From Flavobacterium fluviale (GTDB taxonomy: Bacteria; Bacteroidota; Bacteroidia; Flavobacteriales; Flavobacteriaceae): a stretch of DNA of 64,000 nucleotides. Position numbers and translations under genes: made by a program. Positions 16,175 through 25,348 of the stretch are shown here, piece after piece (position 1 is the first letter of the stretch; every line of letters starts with the position of its first letter). The stretch lies in NCBI RefSeq assembly GCF_003312915.1, contig NZ_CP030261.1, positions 992,001 through 1,056,000 on the forward strand. The letters run 5' to 3'. The notes below the pieces were generated by a model, which was not told the DNA's origin, searched no databases, and saw only the letters and a program-made list of their open reading frames with translations.

Positions 16175-17680
16175 ATGTCAAAGCAAGTTCGCGTGCGTTT
16201 TGCACCAAGTCCGACTGGACCATTACATATTGGCGGAGTTCGTACTGCCCTATTTAATTATTTATTTGCAAAAAAACATAACGGTGTTTTTTATCTTCGA
16301 ATTGAAGATACAGATCAAACCCGTTTTGTTCCAGGTGCAGAGGCTTACATTATGGAAGCTCTTGAATGGTTAGGAATTGCTCCTGAAGAAACTGTAGGGA
16401 AAAATGAAAAATTTGGTCCATACAGACAAAGTGAACGTAAAGATTTGTACCAGCAATATGCAGATCAATTAATAAATTCTGGCTGGGCTTATTATGCTTT
16501 TGATACTCCTGAAGCTTTGGATGCACATAGAAAACAACACGAAGCTGAAGGAAAAACATTTATTTACAATCATCACAACCGTGAAAAATTAGATACTTCT
16601 TTAGTAATTTCTGCAGAAGAAACTGCTAAAAGAATTGCAAATGGAGAGCATTATGTAATCCGTTTTAAAACTCCGGTTGATGAAACTTTACATTTGAAAG
16701 ATATTATTCGTGGAGATGTTAAGTTTGAAACTAATCTTTTGGATGATAAAGTTTTGTTTAAAAGTGATGGAATGCCAACTTATCATCTAGCGAATATTGT
16801 AGATGATCATTTGATGGAAACTTCACATGTTATTCGTGGTGAAGAATGGCTGCCATCTATGCCACTTCACGTTTTGTTATACAAAGCATTTGGTTGGGAA
16901 GCTCCAGAATTTGCTCATTTACCTTTGATTTTAAAACCAATTGGAAATGGAAAATTGTCTAAAAGAGATGGTGATAAAATGGGATTCCCTGTATTTCCTT
17001 TAGAATGGAAAACTGAAGAAGGAGTTTCATCTGGTTACAGAGAAAAAGGATTTTTCCCAGAAGCGGTTGTTAATTTCCTAGCTTTATTAGGATGGAATGA
17101 TGGAACTGATAAAGAATTATTTACTCTTGAAGAATTAGCTGAAGCTTTTGACTTAAATCGAGTTCATAAAGCAGGAGCTAAATTTGATCCTGAAAAAAAC
17201 AAATGGTTCAATCACCAATATTTAGTAAAACAAAATGACGAGGATTTAGCTAAAGCCTTCACTCCTATTTTACAGGAAAAAGGAATTGACATTTCTAAAT
17301 ATAACATTACAAGAATTGTTTCATTAATAAAAGAAAGAGCGCATTTTGTTTCTGAATTTTGGGATCTAACAGATTTCTTTTTCCAAGCTCCAACATCTTA
17401 CGATGAAAAAGCAAGCAAAAACTGGAAAGAAGAAACTCCAGCTTTAATGCAAGAATTGATTTCTACTCTAGAATATATTGATGGTTTTGATTCAGCAAAT
17501 ATTGAAAGTGTTGTAAAAGATTGGTTAACCAAAAACGAAATTGGAATGGGTAAAGTTATGCAGCCTTTCCGTTTAAGTTTGGTTGGAGCTCTTAAAGGTC
17601 CTCACCTATTTGACATTGTTGAAATCATTGGAAAAGAAGAAACTATATCTAGAATTCAGAAAGCGATTTCAACTTTATAA
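16175..17680 (+). CDS. gltX: glutamate--tRNA ligase
   Basis: Class I synthetase charging tRNA-Glu (and perhaps tRNA-Gln, although glnS is also present here, so probably only Glu). HIGH-type signature at residues 16-20 (PLHIG), the KMSKS equivalent KLSKR at residues 260-264, and a C-terminal anticodon-binding helical domain. 501 aa from the ATG at 16175. The frame opens seven codons earlier at a TTG that lies in the -7 box, so I trimmed it. Divergent from the DUF4175 gene; ends in a terminator shared with the convergent gene at 17711. Confidence 0.97.
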   Translation: MSKQVRVRFAPSPTGPLHIGGVRTALFNYLFAKKHNGVFYLRIEDTDQTRFVPGAEAYIMEALEWLGIAPEETVGKNEKFGPYRQSERKDLYQQYADQLINSGWAYYAFDTPEALDAHRKQHEAEGKTFIYNHHNREKLDTSLVISAEETAKRIANGEHYVIRFKTPVDETLHLKDIIRGDVKFETNLLDDKVLFKSDGMPTYHLANIVDDHLMETSHVIRGEEWLPSMPLHVLLYKAFGWEAPEFAHLPLILKPIGNGKLSKRDGDKMGFPVFPLEWKTEEGVSSGYREKGFFPEAVVNFLALLGWNDGTDKELFTLEELAEAFDLNRVHKAGAKFDPEKNKWFNHQYLVKQNDEDLAKAFTPILQEKGIDISKYNITRIVSLIKERAHFVSEFWDLTDFFFQAPTSYDEKASKNWKEETPALMQELISTLEYIDGFDSANIESVVKDWLTKNEIGMGKVMQPFRLSLVGALKGPHLFDIVEIIGKEETISRIQKAISTL

Positions 17681-17685
17681 AAACA

Positions 17686-17715
17686 AAAAGCTCCCAATTG
17701 GGAGCTTTTTTTATT
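17686..17715. terminator. bidirectional terminator between gltX and the gene at 17711
   Basis: AAAAAGCTCCC / GGGAGCTTTTT around AATT with T-runs on both strands; it overlaps the stop codon of the minus-strand gene. Confidence 0.85.
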
Positions 17716-19186
17716 TAAATAAAAGTACTTTATAATAATTTTTGTTGTCAGTTTCTACTAGCCAAATTCCTTGTTGTGAAAATAATGTAGTAAAATGCAA
17801 TCTTTTATCTCCTTCAGGAATACTTTTCAAATATTTAAACAAATCATCATTTAATGTCATTGCAGCAAATGAAATTGGAGAAAAAGACTTATTTCTTAAC
17901 TCTTTGTAGTCATAAGTATTATTTATAAAAGCACTAAATTTTTCATGTGATGCATTATTATTATACTCTAAAAAACTACTTTTCAAAACCGCACCATTCT
18001 TTTTATCAATTATTGAGGCATTTGTAAATTCAGTAAAAGCATTAATAGAAGCAGAAAAAACCAGATTCTCATTATACTCCGCTAAACGAACATCAAATCC
18101 TTGTCCATACTTAATTTTTTCAAAAAACTCCTTATCATCAATATTATTAATAGATTCCCATAATTTATTTCCATCCTTATCAAACTTAAAAACATAATAT
18201 CCCTTTAAATGTGTTCGCTCGCCAATCTTTTTTATAGGTTCATCACTAAAAATTCCAAATACATATAAATCTCCAGTTTTTTTATCTTCTAAGTAATTAT
18301 TAATATTCAAATTATCAAATTCATCGGGTCCACTACTTACAGAATAAAGCGGACCGCCGCCATTGTTTGATATTACGAAAAAATTATTCTCTAATTTCAA
18401 AGTAAAGGGAACCGTCTTTAATTTTTTCCCATCAAAATCATAGGTACTTTTATAAATAATAACGGTTTTAAAATCTGCAGAAATAGACTTTGTAATTAAA
18501 TCAAAATTTTCATTACCATTTAACTTGCTCGTAAAAGTAATTGTGTTTTTTGATTTTGCATAAGCATCTCCTTTTAAAAGTGTTAAATCAGGTTTCTCAA
18601 TTTGAACTCTCTTTCTAGAACCACTTTTTAACTCTATAACTTCTAAAAAAATGTCATCCTTTTCAAAATTAATACCATAGCGATTCTTTTGGTTAGAGAA
18701 ACCTAAAAGATAAAAATCATTAAATGCTCCATCGATTGTTCCTGCTCCTCTTTGATATTGTGCAAAAGCTACACTACCAATATCAATTCCAAAATAAGAA
18801 AAGTTCATGTCTTTAATTTTTTCGGAACTAAGATCTGCAACCTGATTGTTAAAATATACTTTATAATTATAAGACCAGATAGATTTCTCAATATCTACAT
18901 TCATAAATGCATTTTCAGAATTTGAGTAAGTACATTTGTAATATTTTTGGTTTTCAAATAATTTAGATTCTTTTCCATTTACATCAAAAGCTGAAGCTGT
19001 GGTCGTAAATAAAGAAGCAGTCATCTTAATTTTTTCACCACTAAACAATACAAATTTTTGGGAAATTGGAAGATATTCAAAAGTAATAGGAATAACCTTC
19101 TCATCAAATTTTTTATCAATTATAGTAGTTTGAGAAGATAAATAAGCAGAAGCCATCAAGCTTATACTTACAAATAGATTTTTCAT
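17711..19186 (-). CDS. exported protein of unknown function, about 490 aa
   Basis: Signal peptide MKNLFVSISLMASAYLSSQT, so mature from about residue 20. The mature protein is beta-rich throughout, with repeated short blocks (GKKLKTVPFTLKLENNFFVI, DLYVFGIFSDEPI, YYVFKFDKDGNKLWES) that suggest a propeller-like or multi-strand repeat fold. No T9SS sorting signal at the C-terminus and no family recognised. A longer frame opens with GTG at 19249, but a promoter at 19216-19223 and the signal peptide fix the ATG at 19186. Predicted periplasmic. Confidence 0.65.
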   Translation of the reverse strand: MKNLFVSISLMASAYLSSQTTIIDKKFDEKVIPITFEYLPISQKFVLFSGEKIKMTASLFTTTASAFDVNGKESKLFENQKYYKCTYSNSENAFMNVDIEKSIWSYNYKVYFNNQVADLSSEKIKDMNFSYFGIDIGSVAFAQYQRGAGTIDGAFNDFYLLGFSNQKNRYGINFEKDDIFLEVIELKSGSRKRVQIEKPDLTLLKGDAYAKSKNTITFTSKLNGNENFDLITKSISADFKTVIIYKSTYDFDGKKLKTVPFTLKLENNFFVISNNGGGPLYSVSSGPDEFDNLNINNYLEDKKTGDLYVFGIFSDEPIKKIGERTHLKGYYVFKFDKDGNKLWESINNIDDKEFFEKIKYGQGFDVRLAEYNENLVFSASINAFTEFTNASIIDKKNGAVLKSSFLEYNNNASHEKFSAFINNTYDYKELRNKSFSPISFAAMTLNDDLFKYLKSIPEGDKRLHFTTLFSQQGIWLVETDNKNYYKVLLFK

Positions 19187-19215
19187 AGGTTTTGTTTTTT
19201 TGGTTAAATTTGGTT

Positions 19216-19223
19216 CAAAAGTA
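19216..19223 (-). promoter_or_regulatory. -7 promoter element of the exported protein gene
   Basis: TACTTTTG on the minus strand, 30 bp upstream of the ATG at 19186. Confidence 0.5.
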
Positions 19224-19328
19224 AAAAAATATTTAACAAAAAAATTCACCTAAATAAAATATTAATACATCACTTTTCTTTATATAATTTGTATTTTTAG
19301 AACATTATAAAATTTAAATTACATAACC

Positions 19329-20312
19329 ATGGGTACAGGATTAATTATCTTTTTAGTATTGGCATTCTTCATTTTCATGTCTTCATTTTTTACAGTAAAA
19401 CAACAAACTTCTGTAATTATCGAACGATTTGGGAAATTTCAGAGTGTTAGAAATTCAGGATTACAACTTAAAATTCCGTTGGTTGATAGATTGGCCGGAC
19501 GTGTAAATCTTAAGATCCAGCAATTAGATGTTATCATCGAAACCAAAACTAGAGACAACGTTTTCATCAAAATGAAAGTTTCAGTTCAGTTCAAAGTAAT
19601 TCAGGAAAAAGTATATGAAGCTTTTTATAAACTTGAATATCCACATGATCAAATTACTTCTTACGTTTTTGACGTAGTTCGTGCTGAAGTTCCAAAACTA
19701 AAATTGGATGACGTTTTTGAAAGAAAAGATGATATTGCAGTTGCCGTAAAACGTGAATTGAACGAAGCAATGTCTACTTACGGATATGATATCATCAATA
19801 CTTTGGTTACCGATATTGATCCAGACATTCAGGTAAAAAATGCAATGAACAGAATCAACGCGGCTGATAGAGAAAAAACTGCGGCAGAATTTGAAGCAGA
19901 AAGTTCAAGAATTAGAATTGTTGCAAAAGCAAAAGCCGAAGCAGAAAGCAAACGTTTACAAGGTCAAGGTATTGCAGATCAACGCCGTGAAATTGCTAGA
20001 GGTCTTGTAGAAAGTGTTGAAGTTCTAAATAGTGTTGGAATTAACTCTCAAGAAGCTTCTGCATTAATTGTAGTTACACAACATTACGATACATTACAAG
20101 CAATTGGAGCAGATACAAATTCTAATTTGATTTTATTACCAAATTCTCCACAAGCCGGAAGTGATATGTTGAATAATATGGTCGCTTCATTTTCTGCATC
20201 TAACCAAGTTGGAGAAATGATGAAGAAAAACAACAAAAAAATTGAAAAACCAAAACCAATTCAACCTCAATCTGGATATGAAGATGATATTCAACCAGAT
20301 GTTCAACAATAA
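19329..20312 (+). CDS. SPFH domain (band 7/stomatin-like) membrane protein
   Basis: 327 aa, resembles QmcA/HflC-type SPFH proteins that form membrane-associated oligomeric cages and regulate membrane proteases. An N-terminal transmembrane helix (LIIFLVLAFFIFMSSFF, residues 5-21) is followed by the SPFH domain (VIIERFGKFQSVRNSGL through the INAADREKTAAEFEAES helix) and a long Ala/Glu-rich coiled coil. The tail is Lys/Pro/Gln-rich. Standalone, ending in a terminator shared with the convergent DUF6327 gene. Confidence 0.92.
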   Translation: MGTGLIIFLVLAFFIFMSSFFTVKQQTSVIIERFGKFQSVRNSGLQLKIPLVDRLAGRVNLKIQQLDVIIETKTRDNVFIKMKVSVQFKVIQEKVYEAFYKLEYPHDQITSYVFDVVRAEVPKLKLDDVFERKDDIAVAVKRELNEAMSTYGYDIINTLVTDIDPDIQVKNAMNRINAADREKTAAEFEAESSRIRIVAKAKAEAESKRLQGQGIADQRREIARGLVESVEVLNSVGINSQEASALIVVTQHYDTLQAIGADTNSNLILLPNSPQAGSDMLNNMVASFSASNQVGEMMKKNNKKIEKPKPIQPQSGYEDDIQPDVQQ

Positions 20313-20319
20313 TAGAAAA

Positions 20320-20350
20320 TAAAAAAGAGGCTTAACTGCCTCTTTTTTTA
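20320..20350. terminator. bidirectional terminator of the SPFH gene and the stress operon
   Basis: AAAAAAGAGGC / GCCTCTTTTTT around TTAACT; the TTA in the loop is the stop codon (read on the minus strand) of the DUF6327 gene. Confidence 0.85.
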
Positions 20351-20586
20351 TTGGTAAACCAATTGACAACAATTGGAATAATAGATTGTAAAATTTGCGG
20401 ATAAGAATTTTTAAAGTAATCTGTATAAGATGAAACAAATCCGCTTACTATATTTTGTGGTGTTATGCTTTCTTTTGTTTTTTGAAAACTTAAAACTAAT
20501 TTCTGATAATTGATATCTTTTTCTAGTTTTAAGATTTCCAAATCTCTCTCGATTTCAGCATAAGATGAGTATTTTTTCTTTTCCAT
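20332..20586 (-). CDS. DUF6327-like small protein
   Basis: 84 aa, starts MEKKKYSSYAEIERDLEIL. An N-terminal charged helix (YSSYAEIERDLEILKLEKD) is followed by a short amphipathic or weakly hydrophobic region near residues 50-75. The pattern matches the flavobacterial DUF6327 family as I remember it, usually found next to YtxH and holin-X-like genes, as here. No function is known. Last gene of a three-gene minus-strand operon. Confidence 0.6.
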   Translation of the reverse strand: MEKKKYSSYAEIERDLEILKLEKDINYQKLVLSFQKTKESITPQNIVSGFVSSYTDYFKNSYPQILQSIIPIVVNWFTNKKRGS

Positions 20587-20591
20587 AATTC

Positions 20592-20942
20592 TTAATCATT
20601 AAAAAATATTTCTGAAAACTTCTCTAAAATTGGTCCTTCAACCATTTTATCTTTTATAAAGAAAAGTAAAATAGTAAAGAAAATATAGATCCCTCCTACT
20701 GCTAAAAAACCAAGTGCGTTGCTTCCTAACAAATCTCCAAAAGCATACGCTGCTGCAAAAGATCCAAAAATAAGAACCATGCTAAAACACAATAATATCA
20801 ATGTGAATTTAAAAATTAGCGTTGTTGATTTCATTGCAACTTTGAAACCCCAAAGTTTATAATAAGCCAAATGACTGTCAATATAAACTTTAGTCTGATC
20901 CTGAATTTTTTCGCTGTTCTCTTTTAATTCTTCAAAAGCCAT
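20592..20942 (-). CDS. holin-X-like (phage holin family) membrane protein
   Basis: 116 aa from the ATG at 20942 (MAFEELKENSEKIQDQT). Two hydrophobic helices (about residues 40-63 and 72-95) and a charged C-terminus match the Phage_holin_3_6/actinobacterial holin-X superfamily, which in non-phage contexts goes with stress and envelope operons. A longer frame opens at a TTG (20972) inside the terminator hairpin region, so 20942 is preferred. Five bases upstream of the DUF6327 start; clearly co-transcribed. There is no lysin or phage gene nearby. Confidence 0.7.
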   Translation of the reverse strand: MAFEELKENSEKIQDQTKVYIDSHLAYYKLWGFKVAMKSTTLIFKFTLILLCFSMVLIFGSFAAAYAFGDLLGSNALGFLAVGGIYIFFTILLFFIKDKMVEGPILEKFSEIFFND

Positions 20943-20961
20943 AAATAGATTTTTAAAATAA

Positions 20962-21008
20962 AAAAAGCACAAAACTATCTTATAGAAATAAGCGAGTTAA
21001 GTGCTTTT
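20962..21008 (-). terminator. possible attenuator between the YtxH and holin-X-like genes
   Basis: AAAAGCAC / GTGCTTTT arms separated by about 30 bases, with a T-run on the minus strand right before the holin-X gene. It could partly terminate after the first gene. Confidence 0.4.
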
Positions 21009-21026
21009 GGTACAAATTAATAAATT

Positions 21027-21353
21027 TTATTTCTGAAGTTTTGCGTTTTGTGCTTTTAAATCAGCCAATTTAGATTCTAAAAAAGTGATCACTTCTTCTG
21101 TCTTATGACTTACATTTGAAAGTAAATCATTTAACGTTCCGTCAAGATTTTTTGTTGCACCTGTGAATTTTTCACGAAGAACTTCAGAACTTGCTTCAAA
21201 AGAATCCTGCAGATTATGTTTTGCATCATCGATTCCTTCTTTAATTTTAGCTCGGGTTTTTGATCCTTTTTCTGGAGCAAATAAAATTCCGATCGCTGCG
21301 CCTACTGCAGCACCAGCTAAAATTGCTGCAATTGTATTTGAATTATTTGACAT
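21027..21353 (-). CDS. YtxH domain-containing protein
   Basis: 108 aa. A hydrophobic N-terminal segment (TIAAILAGAAVGAAIGILFAP, residues 7-27) is directly followed by the signature EKGSKTRAKIKEGIDDAKHN, the YtxH-type motif; the rest is a charged amphipathic helix. YtxH proteins are general-stress or envelope proteins of unknown mechanism. First gene of the operon YtxH, holin-X-like, DUF6327. Confidence 0.85.
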   Translation of the reverse strand: MSNNSNTIAAILAGAAVGAAIGILFAPEKGSKTRAKIKEGIDDAKHNLQDSFEASSEVLREKFTGATKNLDGTLNDLLSNVSHKTEEVITFLESKLADLKAQNAKLQK

Positions 21354-21431
21354 AATATTCTTATTTAAGTGATTAATAAAGATACTTCTTTTTGAATTAT
21401 AAATCGATGATTAAAAGTAATTTACAAAAAC

Positions 21432-21911
21432 TTAATACGCATAAGAAACCGCTTCATACTTTCCATCTCCTTTTTCAACAATGCTCACAAAAGGATAACC
21501 ATTTGAAGCTGACTTAGTTTTGATTCTCATAGCCGTTTGATTTTGATTAGCAATTGGCGGTTCTCCTTTTGTCCTTGTCGAGACACCGGTAAAACTAGCA
21601 GCCTGCTTCAATCCTATTGTTTTTTCTTGAGGCAGAACAGTTACCATTTTGTAATCGTCTTTAGAATCTACTACTATTTTATCAGAAACTTTTTGAGTTT
21701 GTTTGGTTTGTTTATTCGTAATAGATGAAACAGCATGTTTACTAATTTTTACTTCTTCAGAACTTCCATTCAAAGAATAGTAAATTAAGCCATTTTCGTT
21801 CTTAATAAAATTAACATCAAGTTGATCACCATTGTGTTTTGTAATTTGATGTGTTTGTGAAATTGCAACATTTGCAAATAACATTGCTAGCGTAAAATAT
21901 AAAATTTTCAT
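21432..21911 (-). CDS. exported protein of unknown function
   Basis: 159 aa with a signal peptide (MKILYFTLAMLFANVAISQT). The mature part opens with HQITKHNGDQLDVNFIKNENGLIYYSLNGSSEEVKISKHAVSSI, similar in style to short periplasmic proteins that read a key/value of the type seen in outer-membrane biogenesis operons; no domain identified. The C-terminus (YPFVSIVEKGDGKYEAVSYAY) is conserved-looking. Standalone. Confidence 0.6.
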   Translation of the reverse strand: MKILYFTLAMLFANVAISQTHQITKHNGDQLDVNFIKNENGLIYYSLNGSSEEVKISKHAVSSITNKQTKQTQKVSDKIVVDSKDDYKMVTVLPQEKTIGLKQAASFTGVSTRTKGEPPIANQNQTAMRIKTKSASNGYPFVSIVEKGDGKYEAVSYAY

Positions 21912-21999
21912 GATTATTAGATTTAAATTAAAAATGATCAGATTTGAAATTTAAAAACCAAAGCTTAACACAAATTCAACGTTATGGAATTTTGTCATT

Positions 22000-22197
22000 A
22001 TGAAGCAATTTGAAAAATACCTTTTACGCGAAATATTATCAAAATTACATCACAATAAAAATGAGAACATAAAATTGTCTTTTCAAGAAATCAATTCTGA
22101 AACTTGCTGCAATAAAAATTACGAGTTTTTAAAAACAACAAATTTCATTTTAGTTTCTTTAACGGCAAATTTTAATTTTTATAAAAATCATCTCTGA
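22000..22197 (+). CDS. doubtful small ORF, 65 aa
   Basis: ATG at 22000 in an otherwise non-coding AT-rich interval. Product MKQFEKYLLREILSKLHHNK then a Cys pair (TCC) and a hydrophobic end. No homology recognised, no ribosome-binding or strong promoter signal; may be chance. Listed because its N-terminus is charged and protein-like. Confidence 0.25.
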   Translation: MKQFEKYLLREILSKLHHNKNENIKLSFQEINSETCCNKNYEFLKTTNFILVSLTANFNFYKNHL

Positions 22198-22816
22198 TTT
22201 CTAGTATTGAGTTAAAAATAGCAACTTTATAAACAATTGTATGTTAACAACCCGTTAAACTGATAAAAATAACAGCTAAAATTAATTTAAAGGTCATAAA
22301 TGAACAATAATTCAAAAAATGAGTTATCTCTCGACACATTAAAAAATACGCTTTAAAATCAATCTATTGATGTCAATTTCAATATATAAAAACTATTAAA
22401 AATTATTTTAAATCAATTTTATAAATTATCATACTAAACTATTATTTTTAAATTTTAATAAAAATAATTTATATAATAAAGTAGAGTTCTTCAAACATGA
22501 AAATGATATAAAACTATACTTAATCACTATTATCTATAATTATAAAAAATTAATCAATTATAATAATTATTAAATAAAACTATCAAAAATAATAAATAAA
22601 TAATATTAATTTATTTATTAGTAAATCATTGCTAAATACTGTTAAATTGAGATAAAAAATCCAAAAACTTAAATAAAACCCTCTTATTAAAGATCTTTTA
22701 AAATATGATTGATGAGTTAGACAATTAAAAAAAATGCTTTAAAATTAGTTTATGAAAGCTGTTTTTAATTAATAAAAATTATATAATTTATTATTTTAAT
22801 CAATTTTATATATAAT
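22198..22816. other. AT-rich gene-free interval with an imperfect 100-bp duplication
   Basis: About 620 bp of very AT-rich sequence without a credible ORF. Segments 22332-22430 and 22719-22815 align as direct repeats: both open with GACA(C)ATTAAAAAA and TGCTTTAAAAT-like blocks (CGCTTTAAAATCAATCTA versus TGCTTTAAAATTAGTTTA) and end TTATTTTAA(A)TCAATTTTATA. They look like decayed copies of one element. Confidence 0.5.
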
Positions 22817-22845
22817 AAAAAAGCGCTTTTAAAAAGCGCTTTTCC
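22817..22845 (-). terminator. terminator of glnS
   Basis: AAAAAGCGCTTTT repeated twice in tandem; each half is itself palindromic, forming a stem with T-runs on both strands, 15 bp after the glnS stop. Confidence 0.75.
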
Positions 22846-22861
22846 ATAGATTCTAATTATT

Positions 22862-24979
22862 TTATTTTTTTACCATTTCGGCAAGAATTTCATTTTCTCT
22901 CTCCGATGCATTTTTTGGAGGATTCGAATATAATTTTAAAATTTCATCATCAAATTGATTTTTGAAACTTGCTTCTTCAATATCTCTTAAATTTAAAAGC
23001 GCTTTTGATCGTACATAAGTTGATTCACTTTTTAAAGACATTGAATATAATTTTTTGATATCTTCTTCTTCAAAATCTGTTGATTTCCAACTTCCGTATT
23101 TCAAAATAAATTGAGCAAACAACAAAGAAGCCTTATTATTGTTGATATTCTTCTTTAAAGAATTCTGTAAAAGTGAAAAACTAGTAACATTTTTAATGTT
23201 CTCCCCTATCGCACTTTCAATTGCAATACGTTCTGGTTTACTTTCAACTTTAAAATATTTGTTGATTTCTTTTAAAGAATTATTGATACTGTTTTCTTCT
23301 TTTTTACCTTTTTCTTCCCAGGCATCTTTAAGTCCAACAGTTTTGTTAAACACTAATTTAGAAGCAGTTGAATCTTTATCAACAGTAAAATAACCTAAAC
23401 GTTGAAACTGGAATTTATCTTCATTTTGAGCCGTTGACAAACTTGGTTCAACAAATCCGGTAACAATTTCTAATGAATTTGGATTCACAAAATCTAAGAA
23501 ATTTTTCTCTTTATAACTATCCGGAGCTTCATCTGTAAACAAACGATCATACAAACGAACTTCTGCTTCAAGCGCATGTTGAATAGAAACCCAGTGTAAT
23601 GTTCCAGAAACTTTTCTTTGGCTTGCTTCTGTCCCGCTTCCGCTTAAAGAATCGGTATCATAAGTAACATGAATTTCAGTAATATTTCCTTCAGCATCTT
23701 TTATAACAGATTCACCTTTAATGATGTATGCATTTTTAAGACGTACTTCTTTTCCTAAAGTTAAACGGAAAAATTTAGCTGGAGCTTCTTCTAAAAAGTC
23801 TTCTCTTTCAATGTATAATTCACGAGAAAAAGGTACTTTTCTGAAACCGGCATTCTCATCTTCCTGATTATTTTCGGCTTCAAGCCACTCTTCTTTACCT
23901 TCTGGATAATTAGTAATTACCAATTTTACAGGATCTAAAACCGCCATTACACGAGGTGCAATTTTGTTCAAATCTTCACGGATACAAAATTCTAAAACCG
24001 ATACATTAATTAAATTATCACGTTTTGCAATTCCAATTGTGTTGGCAAAATTACGTAAAGATGCTGCTGTATAACCACGTCTTCTTAATCCAGAAATTGT
24101 TGACATTCTAGGATCATCCCAACCGTTAACATGCTTTTCCTTAACTAGTTGCTGTAATTTTCTTTTACTAACAACGGTATGTGATAAGTTACGTCTAGCG
24201 AATTCTCTTTGCTTTGGACGCAGTTTATTTTCGTCTAAAATCTGGTCTAAAAACCAATCGTATAATTCACGGTGAGGTAAGAATTCCAGTGTACAAAATG
24301 AATGTGAGATTTCTTCTAAATAGTCACTTTGCCCGTGTGCCCAATCGTACATTGGATAAATTTTCCAAGCATCTCCAGTTCTATGATGGTGCTTGTGTAA
24401 AATTCTGTACATGATAGGATCACGCATCAACATATTGGTTGATTTCATGTCTATCTTTGCACGAAGAATATGTGTACCAGCCTCAAATTCACCGTTTTTC
24501 ATTCTTTCGAATAAATCTAAATTTTCTTCAACAGAACGATTTCTGTACGGACTATCTGTACCTACAGTTGATGGAGTTCCTTTTTGAATGGCCATATCTT
24601 CAGAAGACTGGCTGTCAACATAAGCTTTATCTTTTTTAATTAATAAAACGGCCCAATCGTACAATTGTTGAAAATAATCAGATGCATAACGTTCTTCTGC
24701 CCAGGTATAACCCAGCCATTCAACGTCTTTTTTAATGGCGTCAACAAATTCCTGCTCTTCTTTTTCTGGATTTGTATCGTCAAAACGTAAATTTACAGGT
24801 GACTGATAATCAATTCCTAAACCAAAATTTAAAGCAATAGAACTAGCGTGTCCAATGTGTAAATAACCGTTTGGTTCTGGTGGAAAACGAAAATGAAGTT
24901 TAGTTTGTGAAAGACCTGATTTTAAATCTTCCTCTATGATTTGTTCAATAAAATTGAGTGATTTCTCTTCTGATGCCAT
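22862..24979 (-). CDS. glnS: glutamine--tRNA ligase with a C-terminal extension
   Basis: 705 aa; E. coli GlnRS has about 554. The catalytic part has HIGH at residues 41-44 (YLHIGH), the KMSKS equivalent VVSKRKL near residue 272, and the class-typical DDTNPEKE block. The usual two beta-barrel anticodon domains end near residue 560. The remaining about 145 residues (KPERIAIESAIGENIKN onward) are Lys/Asn/Glu-rich and helical; I do not see a YqeY domain, which is the known fusion partner of some GlnRS. Its presence next to gltX suggests direct Gln charging rather than GatCAB transamidation. ATG at 24979, own terminator. Confidence 0.95.
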   Translation of the reverse strand: MASEEKSLNFIEQIIEEDLKSGLSQTKLHFRFPPEPNGYLHIGHASSIALNFGLGIDYQSPVNLRFDDTNPEKEEQEFVDAIKKDVEWLGYTWAEERYASDYFQQLYDWAVLLIKKDKAYVDSQSSEDMAIQKGTPSTVGTDSPYRNRSVEENLDLFERMKNGEFEAGTHILRAKIDMKSTNMLMRDPIMYRILHKHHHRTGDAWKIYPMYDWAHGQSDYLEEISHSFCTLEFLPHRELYDWFLDQILDENKLRPKQREFARRNLSHTVVSKRKLQQLVKEKHVNGWDDPRMSTISGLRRRGYTAASLRNFANTIGIAKRDNLINVSVLEFCIREDLNKIAPRVMAVLDPVKLVITNYPEGKEEWLEAENNQEDENAGFRKVPFSRELYIEREDFLEEAPAKFFRLTLGKEVRLKNAYIIKGESVIKDAEGNITEIHVTYDTDSLSGSGTEASQRKVSGTLHWVSIQHALEAEVRLYDRLFTDEAPDSYKEKNFLDFVNPNSLEIVTGFVEPSLSTAQNEDKFQFQRLGYFTVDKDSTASKLVFNKTVGLKDAWEEKGKKEENSINNSLKEINKYFKVESKPERIAIESAIGENIKNVTSFSLLQNSLKKNINNNKASLLFAQFILKYGSWKSTDFEEEDIKKLYSMSLKSESTYVRSKALLNLRDIEEASFKNQFDDEILKLYSNPPKNASERENEILAEMVKK

Positions 24980-25080
24980 TATTTTATAGTAATTTTAGCA
25001 AAGATAAAAAAGTTTATAGTTAATAGTTTATGGTTTATGGTTTTCTTTGGAAACTTGTCAGTAAATCTGCAACTTAGAAC

Positions 25081-25107
25081 TTGAAACTAAATTTATTATT
25101 ACTTTTG
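25081..25107 (+). promoter_or_regulatory. promoter of the toxin-antitoxin/folB unit
   Basis: TTG at 25081-25083, 16-bp spacer, TACTTTTG at 25100-25107; ATG follows 17 bp later. Confidence 0.55.
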
Positions 25108-25123
25108 TATAAATATTGAAGTT

Positions 25124-25342
25124 ATGAGACAATTAACTGTAACAATTCCAGACGATTTTTACGAAACTTTTATTAGTTTTTTTAAACATGTTCCTGAAGT
25201 TTCTATAAATGAAACTCAAGAGAATGAAATTCCGCTTTGGCAGCAAGAGATGGTCCTAGATCGCATTAAAAATGCAAAACCAGAAGATTATATAAGCTGG
25301 GAAGAATCAAAAAAAAAACTCAACGCTAAATGGAATAAATAA
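25124..25342 (+). CDS. putative antitoxin of a type II toxin-antitoxin pair
   Basis: 72 aa. The N-terminus MRQLTVTIPDDFYETFISFF fits a short ribbon-helix-helix-like DNA-binding start, and the C-terminus (EDYISWEESKKKLNAKWNK) is a charged toxin-wrapping tail. It precedes a RelE/ParE-type gene by six bases, the usual antitoxin-toxin order. It would neutralise the toxin and repress its own promoter. The assignment rests mainly on position and size. Confidence 0.7.
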   Translation: MRQLTVTIPDDFYETFISFFKHVPEVSINETQENEIPLWQQEMVLDRIKNAKPEDYISWEESKKKLNAKWNK

Positions 25343-25348
25343 AAAATA

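Noticed and set aside
20592..20942. Prophage remnant suggested by the holin-like gene
   Set aside because: No lysin, capsid or integrase genes; holin-X-like proteins with YtxH and DUF6327 form a chromosomal stress operon.
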